A stretch of 64,000 nucleotides of DNA from positions 82,804,243 to 82,868,242 of the forward strand of contig NW_024609835.1 of the NCBI RefSeq assembly GCF_016920785.2. Direction: 5' to 3'. The stretch comes from Ixodes scapularis (Eukaryota > Arthropoda > Arachnida > Ixodida > Ixodidae). Of this stretch, positions 12,567 to 23,905 are shown one piece after another. The translations under genes and the position numbers were made by a program. Position 1 is the first letter of the stretch. Each line of letters opens with the position of its first letter. The notes beneath the pieces are model-generated. The model saw only the letters and a list, made by a program, of their open reading frames with translations. It was not told the DNA's origin and did no database searches.

Positions 12567-13694
12567 TTTATTTGCACATACTGGAATGGGCACATGTGAT
12601 GGTGTGCGGGGCTAGGCAGATAGGTGAAAAACCCTTACGCAGAGCGCCTGCCAGCCCGCCACCACATTCGTGAGTGGGGCCATAGCGCGGCTTACTTAGT
12701 ACTCTACCCTTTGCTGCCCGTGGCATCAGCGGACGACTATCTGGAGAACACCGGAGTAAACTGCAGTCGGTCCGTGCTCCGTGCGTTTTAGAACGGCACC
12801 AAGAAAAGTACACACGGCAAACGTGCCTTTACATTTCCTTGTTTTAACCGACGCTCTAATTAATTGTTGTTATGAGTGTCCTTTTTCTTTTATTACTTAT
12901 ATTTATATACTGGAAACTTTTTTTTTATTCACCAACGTCTCAAGTGAGGCTCGAACTATTCAGAACCAAAGGAAGAAGAATATCGAGCCAAACCTTATTT
13001 ATTATTTATTTATCCCCTTACTGTTACAACTATGTTTTGCTGTTGATGACTTCTACAGCTTCGCGATTTAGACAATGGAGAATTTTAGTAGATCGGTCCG
13101 ATGACTCCGATAATGATATCCGATACTTCGCCGTCGTCTTTGCGTATGCATCATATCGTTATCGAATACCTTTATCGCGGGTATCGGCGGTATAGGAAGG
13201 ATCTACTAAATCTCTCGAATAGCATGGCAACGGCTGCAACGACGAAGCTTTGCTCTACATTCGAGGTAAATAGTACTTCCCTTGCTTCGCTGAAAAAGCT
13301 CAATGCAGAGCATGAAGCATTCGTGAGGAACAATATGGCACTCTCATCCAGTGCCTCAGCTCAAATGGTGTTCAGCGTAGCAGTCGACATATTCAGTAAG
13401 AAATAACGCAAAATGTCTGACGAGACTTTCGAGAGCCAGCTGTTGCTCAAAATACTCAAGGTCATTAAATGGAACAGGTGGCAACAATAAGAACTTGAAT
13501 AACCCTCTTCCCTTTGTTTCTTACTTGAGGACAATATTGTTGAAAGTAACGCCACGATAGTAACGGATTACTTTTTGGGGTAACGGTCAGTTACTTTCAT
13601 GGGAGGGTAATTGTAATTGTAATAAATTACAATTTAGCCTCGAGTAATTGTAAATGTAATTCCTTACTATTTTTCAGTAACGTGTACAAGTCTG
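11777..13694 (+). mobile_element. hAT-family DNA transposon, degenerate, with 8-bp TSD
   Basis: The ends are CAGACTTGTACGTAATCC and GTAACGTGTACAAGTCTG, inverted to each other for the outer 11 nt. They are flanked by a perfect 8-bp direct duplication, CTTCTAAC, at 11769-11776 and 13695-13702. Dense GTAACGGATTAC/GTAATCCGTTAC words lie just inside both ends, as expected for subterminal transposase-binding sites. The interior carries a remnant hAT C-terminal dimerisation region at about 13320-13480, poly-C (about 11950-11971) and poly-G (about 12157-12172) tracts, and an ATA microsatellite (12539-12567). The 8-bp duplication and the dimerisation remnant together make hAT assignment strong. Confidence 0.8.
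13101..13480 (+). pseudogene. hAT transposase C-terminal remnant
   Basis: The open frame 13101-13406 ends SSASAQMVFSVAVDIFSKK. After a stop, the frame continues RKMSDETFESQLLLKILK. This matches the pattern of the hAT dimerisation tail (S-A-x-x-E-R-x-F-S-x-x-…-R-x-x-L…), with the conserved Glu-Arg replaced by Gln-Met. Upstream parts of the transposase are not recognisable. It lies inside the 11777-13694 element and is inactive. Confidence 0.6.
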
Positions 13695-14030
13695 CTTCTA
13701 ACCTCCTTGCTCTGGAGTCTGAATTACAGAACCCACGCGGAACTACCAGAACTATAACCACGCGGAACTGTGTCGACGTTTTCATCGTTTTGGAAATCGC
13801 AGAAACTGCGTCCAAGGCAGGCAGGTTTTCCTGAAGGCTGCCTGGGTGCCTTCTGTGCTTAGTGCGGTTCTGTTTTCCCGTGCCGAGTGCAAAGCGGCGT
13901 TCAACGTGGTTCTGTATTTCTGCGTGTCAGCAACATCGTGATGGGAGTGTTGTGCGTAGTGAACAGAAGACTGGAATTATCGCCGATGTGACCATGTGTT
14001 CGCGTATCAGTGGTGTAACAAGATGAAATG

Positions 14031-14068
14031 ACGTAAACTGTCCGGCATTGATGCCGGACAGTTTACGT
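14031..14068. repeat. Perfect 18-bp-arm palindrome, 2-nt loop
   Basis: Left arm 14031-14048 (ACGTAAACTGTCCGGCAT), loop TG, and right arm 14051-14068 is its exact reverse complement. It is not followed by a T tract and is not in a gene, so a terminator role is unsupported. Confidence 0.9.
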
Positions 14069-15239
14069 TAATAATTACGGCATGATCGAGCGTTTTCTTT
14101 TTAATAAGAGATTCATCCCCTGAGCCATTAAAAATACTCTCAGATGTATAACATTGCTGGGAAAAAATCAACACGCTGGGAATATTTTTTATTGCTTAGG
14201 GAGTCACGGAAAAATTCCGCACGTTCAAAACAACCAGTACAAAGACGGAAACGCAGAGCTCGGGAGTAGTGATCGGGTTAGTGTGCCGTTGAATTGATGT
14301 TTGTATGTGCGATGCACGTGTATGCGCTCAATGTAAGTTCATCTGATGTTTGTAGTATGGCTAATGTGTCTGCATGTGTGTTTATATTAAGGGTTCCCGA
14401 AGATAACAATATGCAATAGAAATGGCAGGAAATAAATATAAATTTTGTAAACATGAATTGGGCGGTACCTAGCACCGCCAAGCCTAGCTACTTGCGATTA
14501 CTCTGCTTGACCCTGCCATCTGATGGCAAGCAATTTAACATCCTTTTACGCTACGCGGCTATGCCATAATTTCGTGTTACCGTGCTGAGGTAAGCCAAGA
14601 GGTTGCTTCGGATTTGCTTTTTTTGAGAGCGGCTTATGGTTTTGCGGGCGAATGGTTTACCACTCATCCGTGATGTGCGGTTGACTCAACGGTTGACGGA
14701 GGAATTGTGGCTCGAGGAATAGCAAAGGTAAGACATAAAGTGCGCGAACTGGGTGCCGGTTGTCTCCGTTTAACATGGCAGTGCTGACGATGAGAAGACT
14801 GAGTGACTGCATGTTTTCGAAACGTAAGTTTCTTTACTTGCAGGGGGAAGCCGGCTTCGAAAATAAATACAGTTCGCGGAAAACTCGTGTTACGTTTTTA
14901 TTTGCTGCTCCTCTCACTCCGTACTTAGTGTTCTCGTTAAGCCTTATTGAGCTCGATTCGCTCGATTCGAGGCCGCCATATTGAGATTCAGGCGACGGAG
15001 GCACTATTTGCTCCCCTGCTTTAGGGACGAAAGTTTCTCCCTTTCTGAAGGAACATATGTATCAAGAGCGTTCCTCCCTTTAGGGAGGACTATACTGACC
15101 CTTTTTTCTAAGAGTGTACTATCAAATACAAGGGCAGTTACACAATACACAAAGAGAGTATTGTGATTTAGTTATATTTACACTTAAGGGCATTGATATC
15201 GAACGTATTCAGAGAGATGACACCTCCTGGTCAACCAAC

Positions 15240-15830
15240 ATAGAGCCTTTTCTACTCAAGTTTTACATGGAAGGCCCGACTTCCGCTGAAATTCTTCACG
15301 TGGAAAAGTTGTCCGACCGAATGAACTGCCATTACTCCTGATCTGGGAATCTCTCGATCTTTGTTCGTAGGCCATAGTATCATGAGATCGAGGGGTGTGG
15401 CTCTTCGTCCGCCGAATATTGCTTCGGCGGGAGTTTTTCTCGGGGAAGATGAGACCGTCGTGTGCTGCCGGAACAAGAACCTGGCGATTATTCACTGAAC
15501 TGCTTCTTCCGTAAGCTTCAAAGGGGCTTTTTTTCGTTTCGCATACCATCTCTTCTGCTTGCCCGTTAGTTGCAGGATGGTATGGTGCACTAATGTGATG
15601 CCTGATGCCGGTTTGTTTTCTTCAAAAAGTTGTTTATTTTATTTGAAGCAAGATTTGGCGCGATATCAGAGAAAATTTTTTGGGGTAGGACAAAAGTAGG
15701 TAAAAGAGACCGCAGAACGTGAATGACATGTTTGGACGTCGTGGCAGGCATCACGTAAACATCCAGCCACTTAGAGTACGCATCGCCCATGACTCCGCAG
15801 ATGTGGATACGTTTCGCCACCCACCGACTG
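15240..15830 (-). pseudogene. Gypsy integrase fossil
   Basis: Minus-strand frames carry GDAYSKWLDVYVMPATTS followed by LRSLLPTFVLPQKIFSD (15820 to 15590), the integrase core around the first and second catalytic Asp. Downstream (15476 to about 15380) KTPAEAIFGGRRATPLDLM matches the conserved PAELxFGRRxRTxLDLL segment. Frames are broken between the parts and no LTR is seen. It is a different lineage from the Gypsy element at 30.5-35.4 kb. Confidence 0.75.
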
Positions 15831-16265
15831 AATGGTGGATCGTTTTCAGTTACTGTTCATGATGGCGTTGGACTCAAGGAAGACTACGAGACTTTCCACA
15901 AAGTTAGCCCAGGTGCCAGGACTTTTGTCGAAAGCGGTAAGTGTTCGAAACGTCGACAACGTCGGTAGCCACGTGTTGTGCTTGGCGCTGGAAACTTACC
16001 ATTCGCTGGAAAGAAACTTTCTTGTTCATCTGCCATGAGTCGTCCGATATCAGGTCATCACCGCAACACCATCTCCCGACAAAACTGGTCTTCATTGTCC
16101 GCATGTCCATAGTTAACAATCACGTCAACTTATAAATTCCCGAACGCTCATAACTTGCCGTCGCTAAACGTCGTTTATTCATAGCGTCTTCATTGGAAAT
16201 TAACGCCTTTCTATTTCTTCTGATGGTTTTTATCATATTCCTCCTAAGCTGTACTTACAATATTA

Positions 16266-18970
16266 CCCAGACAGCACCCGACATCCTCAGGACGTCCTCG
16301 AAAGGTACAAACGTCCTCACAGTTTTCAAGACGTCCTCAGGACATCCTGAGAACGTCAGTCGCTGGATCATCCTAGAAACGTCCTTCCGAGGACTTATTG
16401 AGGACGAAGGATACAAAGTTAGAGGTAATATATAAGCCCTCAATTTGATTGCGTTTTTAAAAAAAAAATAATTGAATGAAATGGCGCTACACAGTTCACG
16501 ATCACTGGTCAACTAAATTTCACATACAAATTATTGCATGTATTTGCGTAAGTGTCGGACAAATTTTAACTATAGTTTTGATCAAACAATTCTTTAATAA
16601 AACCAGGAAGCCCTACAATTATTATTAGTTTTGTATTTGCGCAGTATTTCGAAATTCTGTTCCATTGGCAACATTCAATCTAGGTGGCGCAAGCTACCGC
16701 CTACTACAAGGCAATTATCCACCCATCCGAGAGACTCAAGCAAGCTAAGCCTAGCCAGGACAGAAACAGAAATAGCGTCGAGGTTGATGATGGCTTCATA
16801 ATGTGGATGCTTGGGCTAGTTGGTAATTCATGCTTGGATGGAACAGCGCGGATATATAGCCACACTCACAGGCACACAAGAAGGTAACAGACTCGCAGCG
16901 CTGATTAATAACTCAGTTATATATTTCTTCTTCCTCATATCGTCATCTTCTGTTAATGAGAACATTTTAAATTTTTAAACACCAGAAACCAAATAGCCAA
17001 TACACATTATTAAATAAATAATAAATAAATAAATAAATAGACAACTGAAAAGAAATAAAACTTATAAAATTAAAAGAAATAATTTTAAGTTTAATTTTTT
17101 AATTGTAATCGTAATCGTAATCGTAATCTTTATTGGCTCAGGAGATTCTCCATGCTCAGGAGAGCCGTGGCACCGCGGAAAGGCGACAGCCCGTACCATG
17201 GGGGCCCGCGGTGCCACGTCTAGTGATGATGATTATGAGATGATATATACAAGGGAAGGGGGGGGGGGGGGGGGGGGGGGAGGACGACGCGGTCTTCTCA
17301 ACATCGCAAGCACCGTTGCTTGAAGGTTCGGGGTTTGCCAAGACACTTCTACCAGCTGTAAGAAGTGCCTGGGCAAAGGGTGCTGTCCGGAGGCTTCACC
17401 GTGCGTTGCGGCTGGGAAAGCCTTGGCAGTTTGATGGTGTTGAAAGCGACGTGCTCTTCTGATCCGCCGCACGAGTCTTGGAGGTTCGGCGGCGGTTCAG
17501 GCCAGTAGGCAAGCGAGCCAAGGTGACCTTCGGTAGGCTGTTCAATGGACGTTCTGGATGGTAAAGCCCTGGAGGTTGATGGTGCGATCGCTCGCTTCGT
17601 TGAAGGCAGCGGCTCCAGGTGGTGGCCCAGTCAAAGTAGACGGCTGTCATTTACTTATTTATTATTTACTTATTAATGTTTCTTGGCTATTTGGTTTCTT
17701 GTGTTTATAAATTTAAAATGTTTTCATTAACGGCGAAGGGAAGATGATGACGATTTGAGGAAGAAGAAATATATTACTGAGTTGTTAGCACACCGTGGTT
17801 GTTAGTCAGCACTGCGAGTCTGTGTACACGCGCTGTTCCATCCAAATTGATGATGGCAGCAATGCAAGGCAGTGACAAAGGTTAGTGTGTTTTTAAATGT
17901 AGTACTTCTTCGAGATGACGGAAAGCAATGAATGGCAATTTCGGTGGGAAAGACGCCGGCGCGTAAACGAATTCTTCGAGCTTTTCAACTGTGCGAAAGT
18001 AGACTCGGCAGCAAGGGTATCTTCCTCGCACGAACATTAATTGTGATTTTTTTCTAGACCATCTTAGCTTTCTGCGGTGACTGTCATCACAAGTCAATGT
18101 TTTAGGAGCAGTGAAATCAAATGTTGAGTGCGCAAACAAAGCTGACGTGGAGACCATCATCAAAGTATGGCTGCGCAAGGCTGGAGAGAAACTGAAAAAG
18201 CTGCAGCAAAAGGCCGGAGGTGTTCGAAATGATGGTAGGTTTCTCACATTACCTGTTTTTATTATTAATGCTTATGGAATTGATTTTTTTGTAGATCCCG
18301 CTGGCTATTCGGACTAGTGCTGGCCAAGATGCGAAGCCAGACTGCACGTCTGGTGGAGACATTGAAAAAAGTCATGTATAACATGTGCTCTCCAATAAAG
18401 TATTTCTTGAACAGTTTCTCTTTGTTTGCAATAATGAATGGCACGATCGTGCTCATAGTTAAAGGCTAAGAATATAGCCCAAGGAAATACGCAGAGGAGA
18501 GAGCCGACAGGATGCTGGAGGGGAGAAGTTTTCTTCCCTCCTCTTCAGCATTCCGCCAGCTTTCTTCCTCCTTTCCCTTGCCCTATGTCCTTAGCCTCTC
18601 ACTGACTAGTAATCTAGAGTTAGTGTGTGAATTTCACTTTAAAATAGTGCACAACAATGCATTTTTTTCCGCAGGCAGCTCTTGCAGGCATCTTCAGGTT
18701 CAAAATCCAGTTGGAGAAAACCTAGAAACAATAAAAATGAAAGTATCCTAACACCTCAGTGAACAGCTGCACCTGCTGTGCATTGTCCTAAAAATGTACT
18801 AGAAAAATCCTTGGCTGCCCTCCTGAGGACGTTCTGAGGATGTCGTGAGGCCGGACAATAGGACGTTTTTAGGATGGTTTCACGATCATTTGAGGACATC
18901 CTCAGGACATCATAACGTCCTCAAAAGGTTGTCCTGAGGACATCCTGGGGATATCCAAGTGTTGTCTGGG
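16266..18970 (+). mobile_element. 2.7-kb TIR DNA element with TTA target duplication
   Basis: The ends are CCCAGACAGCACCCGACATCC (left) and, inverted, CCCAGACAACACTTGGATATCC (right), flanked by TTA at 16263-16265 and 18971-18973. Both termini hold arrays of GAGGACGTCCTCAGGACATCC-like subterminal repeats (16280-16400, 18815-18950). The 3-bp TTA duplication is typical of PIF/Harbinger-type elements, which is my tentative class. Internally 16780-17000 is inverted at about 17680-17860, and between them lies unrelated sequence with TAATCG repeats and a long poly-G tract (about 17259-17280). A small spliced gene lies in the right half. Confidence 0.65.
17850..18317 (+). CDS. Small three-exon gene inside the TTA element
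   Basis: Three exons fit by phase. The first runs from ATG 17850 to 17880 (donor GTTAGT), the second is 18106-18234 (acceptor TTTTAG, donor GTAGGT) and the third is 18295-18317 ending in TAG (acceptor TTTTTTTGTAG). AATAAA follows at about 18391. The product is about 60 residues with a basic helical core (VETIIKVWLRKAGEKLKKLQQK) and the C terminus DPAGYSD. The last intron is only 60 nt and also reads through in frame. I do not recognise a named family. The helix is vaguely like the C-terminal helix of transposon-associated DUF4806 proteins, but that is a weak impression. Upstream exons may have been lost, since the 5' neighbour is a rearranged inverted repeat. It is presumably an accessory or truncated element protein. 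Confidence 0.45.
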
Positions 18971-18973
18971 TTA

Positions 18974-19795
18974 TGTGCGTCGGTACTTTCGAAAATATTG
19001 CAACGGTGTTTGTTTTTTGGGAACACCCCCCCCCCCCCCCTATAATGTAACAGCGTTTACAACATCTTCGGGACCCCGTGAAACATAATATTTCGTGACC
19101 TTTTTTTAGTCGTCATTAAAATGGTGAGGTAAGTACCGTAAATCGCGAAGCAGTTTCTTGACGTCCGCTTCCACTGGTGTCTTGGAAGATTGAGTCTACT
19201 GAGCGTGCATTCCTGCAGAGGAAATTTTCATTGATAGAATATTGACACGTCAATCAACATTTGATTCCTTCTTGGTAAGATTTATTGCGAAAGCCCGTAA
19301 AAACCGCTGAACCGCATGTCCCTATATCAGAAACAGTTTATACCTGCAGGCCTGACATTCTCGCATACATCCGTTTGATGGGCCACGCTACTTGAGCTAG
19401 CTGAGCATGGTAGCGGCGCGAGCAAGGCCACGAGGGTAACGTGATGGTACTCGAGCCATCCCACTGTGAACCAATGTTTCGGCCAGCCCACGGGTGCGTG
19501 TCGCCATCCATTGGTTGAACTAACGCCTTGTTCAAGATGGCTGCCGTGGGACCGCAGCCTTAAATCGAAAATGCAATCTGCACAGAAAAATAATTCCTTT
19601 TCCTGCGCTTGCCCGGCGGGTTTCTTTATGAGTCCTGACCACGGTCCTGACAAATTACGAAGTTAAAAGGATTCTGAACCAAGGAATGTGGTGTTCATAA
19701 TAAGTGGGGCACGTTCTTTTCACGAGCCAGCAGCCGCCGCTGTGTGCGTGCACACGTAACAGAAATGACGTCAAAGACCTCCATTCGCGGTTAAG
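18974..19795. other. Intergenic; poly-C near 19027-19040
   Basis: I see no gene. A C homopolymer of about 14 nt is followed by unremarkable sequence. Confidence 0.35.
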
Positions 19796-21629
19796 ATGAC
19801 AATGAAATGTATGGGCTTCGGGCCAAAGGAGAAGAAAGACAAGTTTTTCATCTACACAGTGGTGTCTGGTGTAAAGGGTAAGCGATTATTTGGTCTAACA
19901 AGCACGTAGCTTTCAATTGTAGAGATGAAAAGCCTGTCTTATGGGCGCTAAATTCTTTGGTTCAGTATCTTAAAGAGCTGGCCCAATTGTCTAGCTTAGT
20001 ATATGACCAAATCTTGTGCGGCATTTTAGAATTCGCGTTGCAGTAATTGGGTAAAAAAAAGTTGGGGCTCCGATCCACGCTGTCAAGGTGGTTGGTCAGT
20101 GAAGCTGTGGTATCACCTGCAACGATTGCGTACTGCACTATAAGAAATGCCGCCGCCGGTCACGGCCCACCGCGGCTGGTCGTATTCCCGTTTCTTTTCC
20201 CTTTGACACTCCTAGTATTCACGCTGCTCCTGGGGAGTCCTAACTATGCGTGGCCTATTCATTGCGGTGCGGAAGCAACGATGAAATCTGTTGTTATACT
20301 TCGTTTTATCTTACGTTTAAGTGCAGCGTGTGCTACGAGCCATCGGAGCCAATCGGTGGCTGTGTGAGTGTCACGTGACCTTAGAGAGAGGGCACAGCGA
20401 CGCGCAGAAAGCGTATCACGGGCCACGTCCACAGAACGGGATCGGCTAAGATAGCTCAAAGCATCCACTGCGTCGGGACGTAAAGTGAAGACGGGTTCTT
20501 CTTTTATATATGAAAGGCTAGTGACGTCACTCCCCATGTATCAAGCTGCCGCCGCCGCCGCAGCTTGGGCCACAGTAATCTTCACCGCGAACGTATGCGG
20601 TGAGCGCTACGTGCTTCGCATTGTTTTCAGCAGCTCCTTATCATTCATTATATGGCTAGGATGCTTGTTTTGTGCTTATTTTTTATTAAAACGAATGTTG
20701 TGTTTGTATGTTGTATGCGTGGTGTTTGTATTTTTCCCCGTGAGAACGCCGACACGAAAACACACGTGGAAAGAAGGAACACGCTTCGCATTGTTCGCAG
20801 GCGCCGTTATCATGCCTTATGGGGTTTTCACTTCACACGAGGGCTTCGAATGACGTCAACACCTTTCGAAGCAGCTGCAAACCTAATGTTTACCGGTACG
20901 CGTTAAGGGTGTTCCTATTGTTCACACGCGCCTTATCATCGATCATGCGGTTTTGATTCTTGTTTTGTAGTTTTCTCTATTCATTATCTTTATTAAAACA
21001 CATACTGAGCTGTAAACTGTATGCCTGATTTCAAAGGAGATATGCTGATTTGCCTTCAATTGTTCGCCGGGAGCTTTTTGCTTACAACGCCAACGACACG
21101 AAAATTTCCTTGGTTGGTAGAGTAACTCAATTACAGCTTCACTGTAAGTGAGTTAAATGGATATTCGAAATATATTCATCACCTAAACATTTGCCCGCTT
21201 CGTACTACGAACATAAAGGTCATATTTATGTCAAAATAATTTTAACACTACCTGTTCACTTCACCTTGGGATATGTGACCATTTCATGAATTTCCTCCAG
21301 AGTCTATGCAAAGTTAATGGCAACAAACATCGAAATCACTAGGTGACATTAAAAGAAAAATTATGCACTCACACAGCATACGGAAGAAGGCAATCTCTGA
21401 TTATTATATCTAAACATGAAAAATAATAAAACGTGTAATCATAACCAATGTTGCATACTTTTTTCTAATTGTGGTTCTTTATTCTATTGCAGATTATAGG
21501 AGAAAAATTAATTTATCCGACGGTCTTATTCTCTACAGAGGACATCCTTTCATCTGCAGCTGTCCAAGTCCAGGAGAGACCTGTCGGTGGATGCTGGCGA
21601 CGTCATATATGGTGTCAGCCTCATTATAG
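19796..21629 (+). CDS. Candidate two-exon small protein, function unknown
   Basis: Exon 1 (19796-19877) starts at ATG and ends with donor G|GTAAGC in phase 1. Exon 2 (21493-21629) follows a strong acceptor (TTCTTTATTCTATTGCAG) and completes the split codon in the same phase, ending with TAG. AATAAA lies near 21804. The product would be 72 residues. It contains a basic stretch (GFGPKEKKDKFF), then IYTVVSGVK, and a Cys-rich end (FICSCPSPGETCRWM). I recognise no family. Matching splice phases, consensus splice sites and a polyadenylation signal are the support. Upstream exons could exist, in which case the ATG is internal. Confidence 0.35.
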
Positions 21630-21829
21630 CGATGTATTAGACTTTTGATATTGAATATGCAACGGTCATCAAGTCCACCTTGACTCTCTTTGAGCGCAAG
21701 ATTGGGCTAAAAGAAACACCACTGGAAAGAGTACCCTAAAGCTTCTTGGCAGGCTGCAAGCTTTTACTAATTACTTTAGTAAAGCGGGTGTATAAAAGCA
21801 AACAATAAAAAGCTCGAGGTACAGCTAAG

Positions 21830-23700
21830 CATTTCCTATGAGTTGTGAATGCGAAAGCATGCAAGTGGCTCGTCCGCTTCTCTTTGTCTTCTGCTGCGTA
21901 CTAGCGCGCGTGCGCTTCGGGAGCTTGGAGGCCATGGCGCAGCGGCCAATGGGAGCCCTGTCGATGGGCGCCAGCCAATAGAACCGAAGGCGATCGCAAA
22001 AACTAGGAGCCGTTTTCACGCTTCAAACAGATGACGTCAGCTTGCTCCATGAGACAGTTAAGGCTTTCGCATTAAAGTATAAAAGGTGTGCGCGTCAGAG
22101 GAGGAGGGAGAAGGAATGTCTATGCTGTCGGAGTACACTGCATGCTATGAGCTCATGTCGCCAATCAAATAACACCGACTGTGCAACGTCAAGGTCGGTG
22201 TTTTTGCTATTCATGTTGCTGTTATCCTTCGAGGCTGGTAGACCGTGACAGTGCGCTTTTAGCCTGTGTGTATGTATTTACGTGTCTTTCAGCCTTTGAC
22301 TGCGCTCTGACTCAAGTATAGGAAGGCCGTCTGCTAACTTGGGCCAAACCAGGCGGCACTACAGTCGACGCGCCGGTGTAAGAAAGCAAAACATAAAGAT
22401 AAAAGGTGTGCGCGTCAAATGAGGAGGGAGAAGATGTTGCTACCTTTTTTATTCAGGGGCATTAGGTCTGCGTGGTCACAAACCCCCCCCCCCCCCCCCC
22501 CCTCCCAAAGATAAGGAGAGATCTTCATAGTGCGGGGGTGCGGCTTGGATTCGCTTCGGCAGCCCGAAGACACGTTTGAAAGCCGCGATCTAATGCCGGC
22601 TAAAATGCTGGCATCTTCTCAATAAATGGAATTTTCAACGCTCCGTTTCTGAAGCAACAATCACGCGCTGGTTGGACTTGAGTTTGTAAATATTGAAACG
22701 CTGTATACACGCAGACGGTGCTAGAAAATGTAAGTAAAATAAGCAATACGTATAAGTCCGCCTGCTGTCCGTCGCATATTTCACACATTTTTGACCGGCT
22801 TGGCTTACCTTACCTAGTTGTTGGGCATGCGGTTAAGCCGCTGGGTGGTCAACTCGCACCGCCGAATTCTTGGGGCGAGATCTTTCGATAAAACTAGCTC
22901 AATAGAGAATTCTGCCTGTTCTCAATAGGCGATAATATGAACCCATCGTTTCCACTCAATAAATCTCGATCAAAGCAATATTCGCTTGCAACTGCGTCTA
23001 CACAATGAACCAATATAAAGAGCGACAACACAGGCTTCCGCACTCGCGTCACCGAAGCTGACTGCCGATGAACGCAGCATGTTTACGCACTACCGTCTTT
23101 GAATGAATTCTGCGAGCTCCTCCCGATAATGTTTGGTGGGTTTCACGGACCCTTTAGAACGACTTTTAAAGGCCTCACAGACCTTTCAGAACTATCCTGA
23201 ACGAACGCACAACTCCCAGAAACATATCTTGATGGCCCCCACAAACCTACTAGAGGAGCCTGGTGGGCCCATCAGACATTTCAGGATATCCTAAAAGGTC
23301 TCTCATGCCCTCACAAGAAATCCTAGTGGGCTTCACAGACACTTTTTCAATAGGGATCTCTCATTTTGTTTTATCAAACCGCCCCCACTAAACGGTGCGT
23401 CGTGCGGCTCGCCCGTCAGCTATGGGAGGAACGAGAATGTCGCCGGTAACTAACCTGGTGACTTTGGTTGCAATAAATCTATGACCAAAATATATAAGCT
23501 TCTGATCATTTTTTGACCACTGCCAAGAAAGGAAAGCGTTATATTTTTGTGTTATTTTATTAAATCTGAATTGAACCAATTAACCGGTTAACAATTATTG
23601 CGATTAAAACCGGAATAAATTGATCGAAAGGTTAATCGATTAACTTTCCAGTCCTAAACGACAAACTAGAAAATTTGATAACGGCTTTTATTTTTATTTT
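21830..23700. other. Intergenic, GC-variable; poly-C at about 22484-22502
   Basis: No gene recognised. A 19-nt C run is the only structural feature noted. Confidence 0.35.
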
Positions 23701-23713
23701 TTTTTGCTTGCAG

Positions 23714-23905
23714 GGTGATTTTGGCAACCCCATCATCCAAGTAAAGAACGGAGAAGCAACTCTTGTGGTAATCGTCGAAGGCGAAGGTACAATATGCATC
23801 TCAGGAGCGAAGCGAAATCCTTACATGGCACGTTACGCCCGCTGGATATGGCAGCATTCGACGCTGGTGATTTACCACTTTGGCTTTAAGATATGCAATA
23901 CATAA
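23714..23905 (+). pseudogene. Terminal exon like a trypsin-type serine-protease homologue
   Basis: After a polypyrimidine tract and TTGCAG acceptor, the exon opens GDFGNPIIQVKNGEATLVVI. It continues through a Cys to YMARYARWIWQH and a stop at 23903-23905. This follows the layout of the S1-protease C-terminal exon (GDSGGP…GxATLVGIVS…C…PxVYxRVxxYxxWI), in which an intron commonly lies just before GDSGG. The catalytic Ser position reads Phe (GDF) and the following GG reads GN, so a protease function is not possible. It is a non-catalytic homologue or an exon fossil. No upstream His- or Asp-bearing exons are visible in the preceding kilobases. Confidence 0.45.

Larger units (their letters stand above)
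10965..15116. mobile_element. TA-flanked inverted-repeat DNA element (host of nested hAT)
   Basis: The left end reads TA-CACTCTAAGAAAAAA and the right end is TTTTTTCTAAGAGTG-TA. The inverse complement differs by one base in 15, and both ends sit next to TA, as in Tc1/mariner-type elements. The related CACTCTAAAAAAA end recurs in the MITE at 26136. The interior outside the nested hAT (10980-11770 and 13700-15100) shows no transposase, so this is probably a non-autonomous element of about 2.2 kb enlarged by insertion. Similar CCTCCCT-rich text lies inside both ends. Confidence 0.45.

Noticed and set aside
14031..14068. Palindrome as a transcription terminator
   Set aside because: This is animal DNA, no T tract follows and there is no gene upstream.
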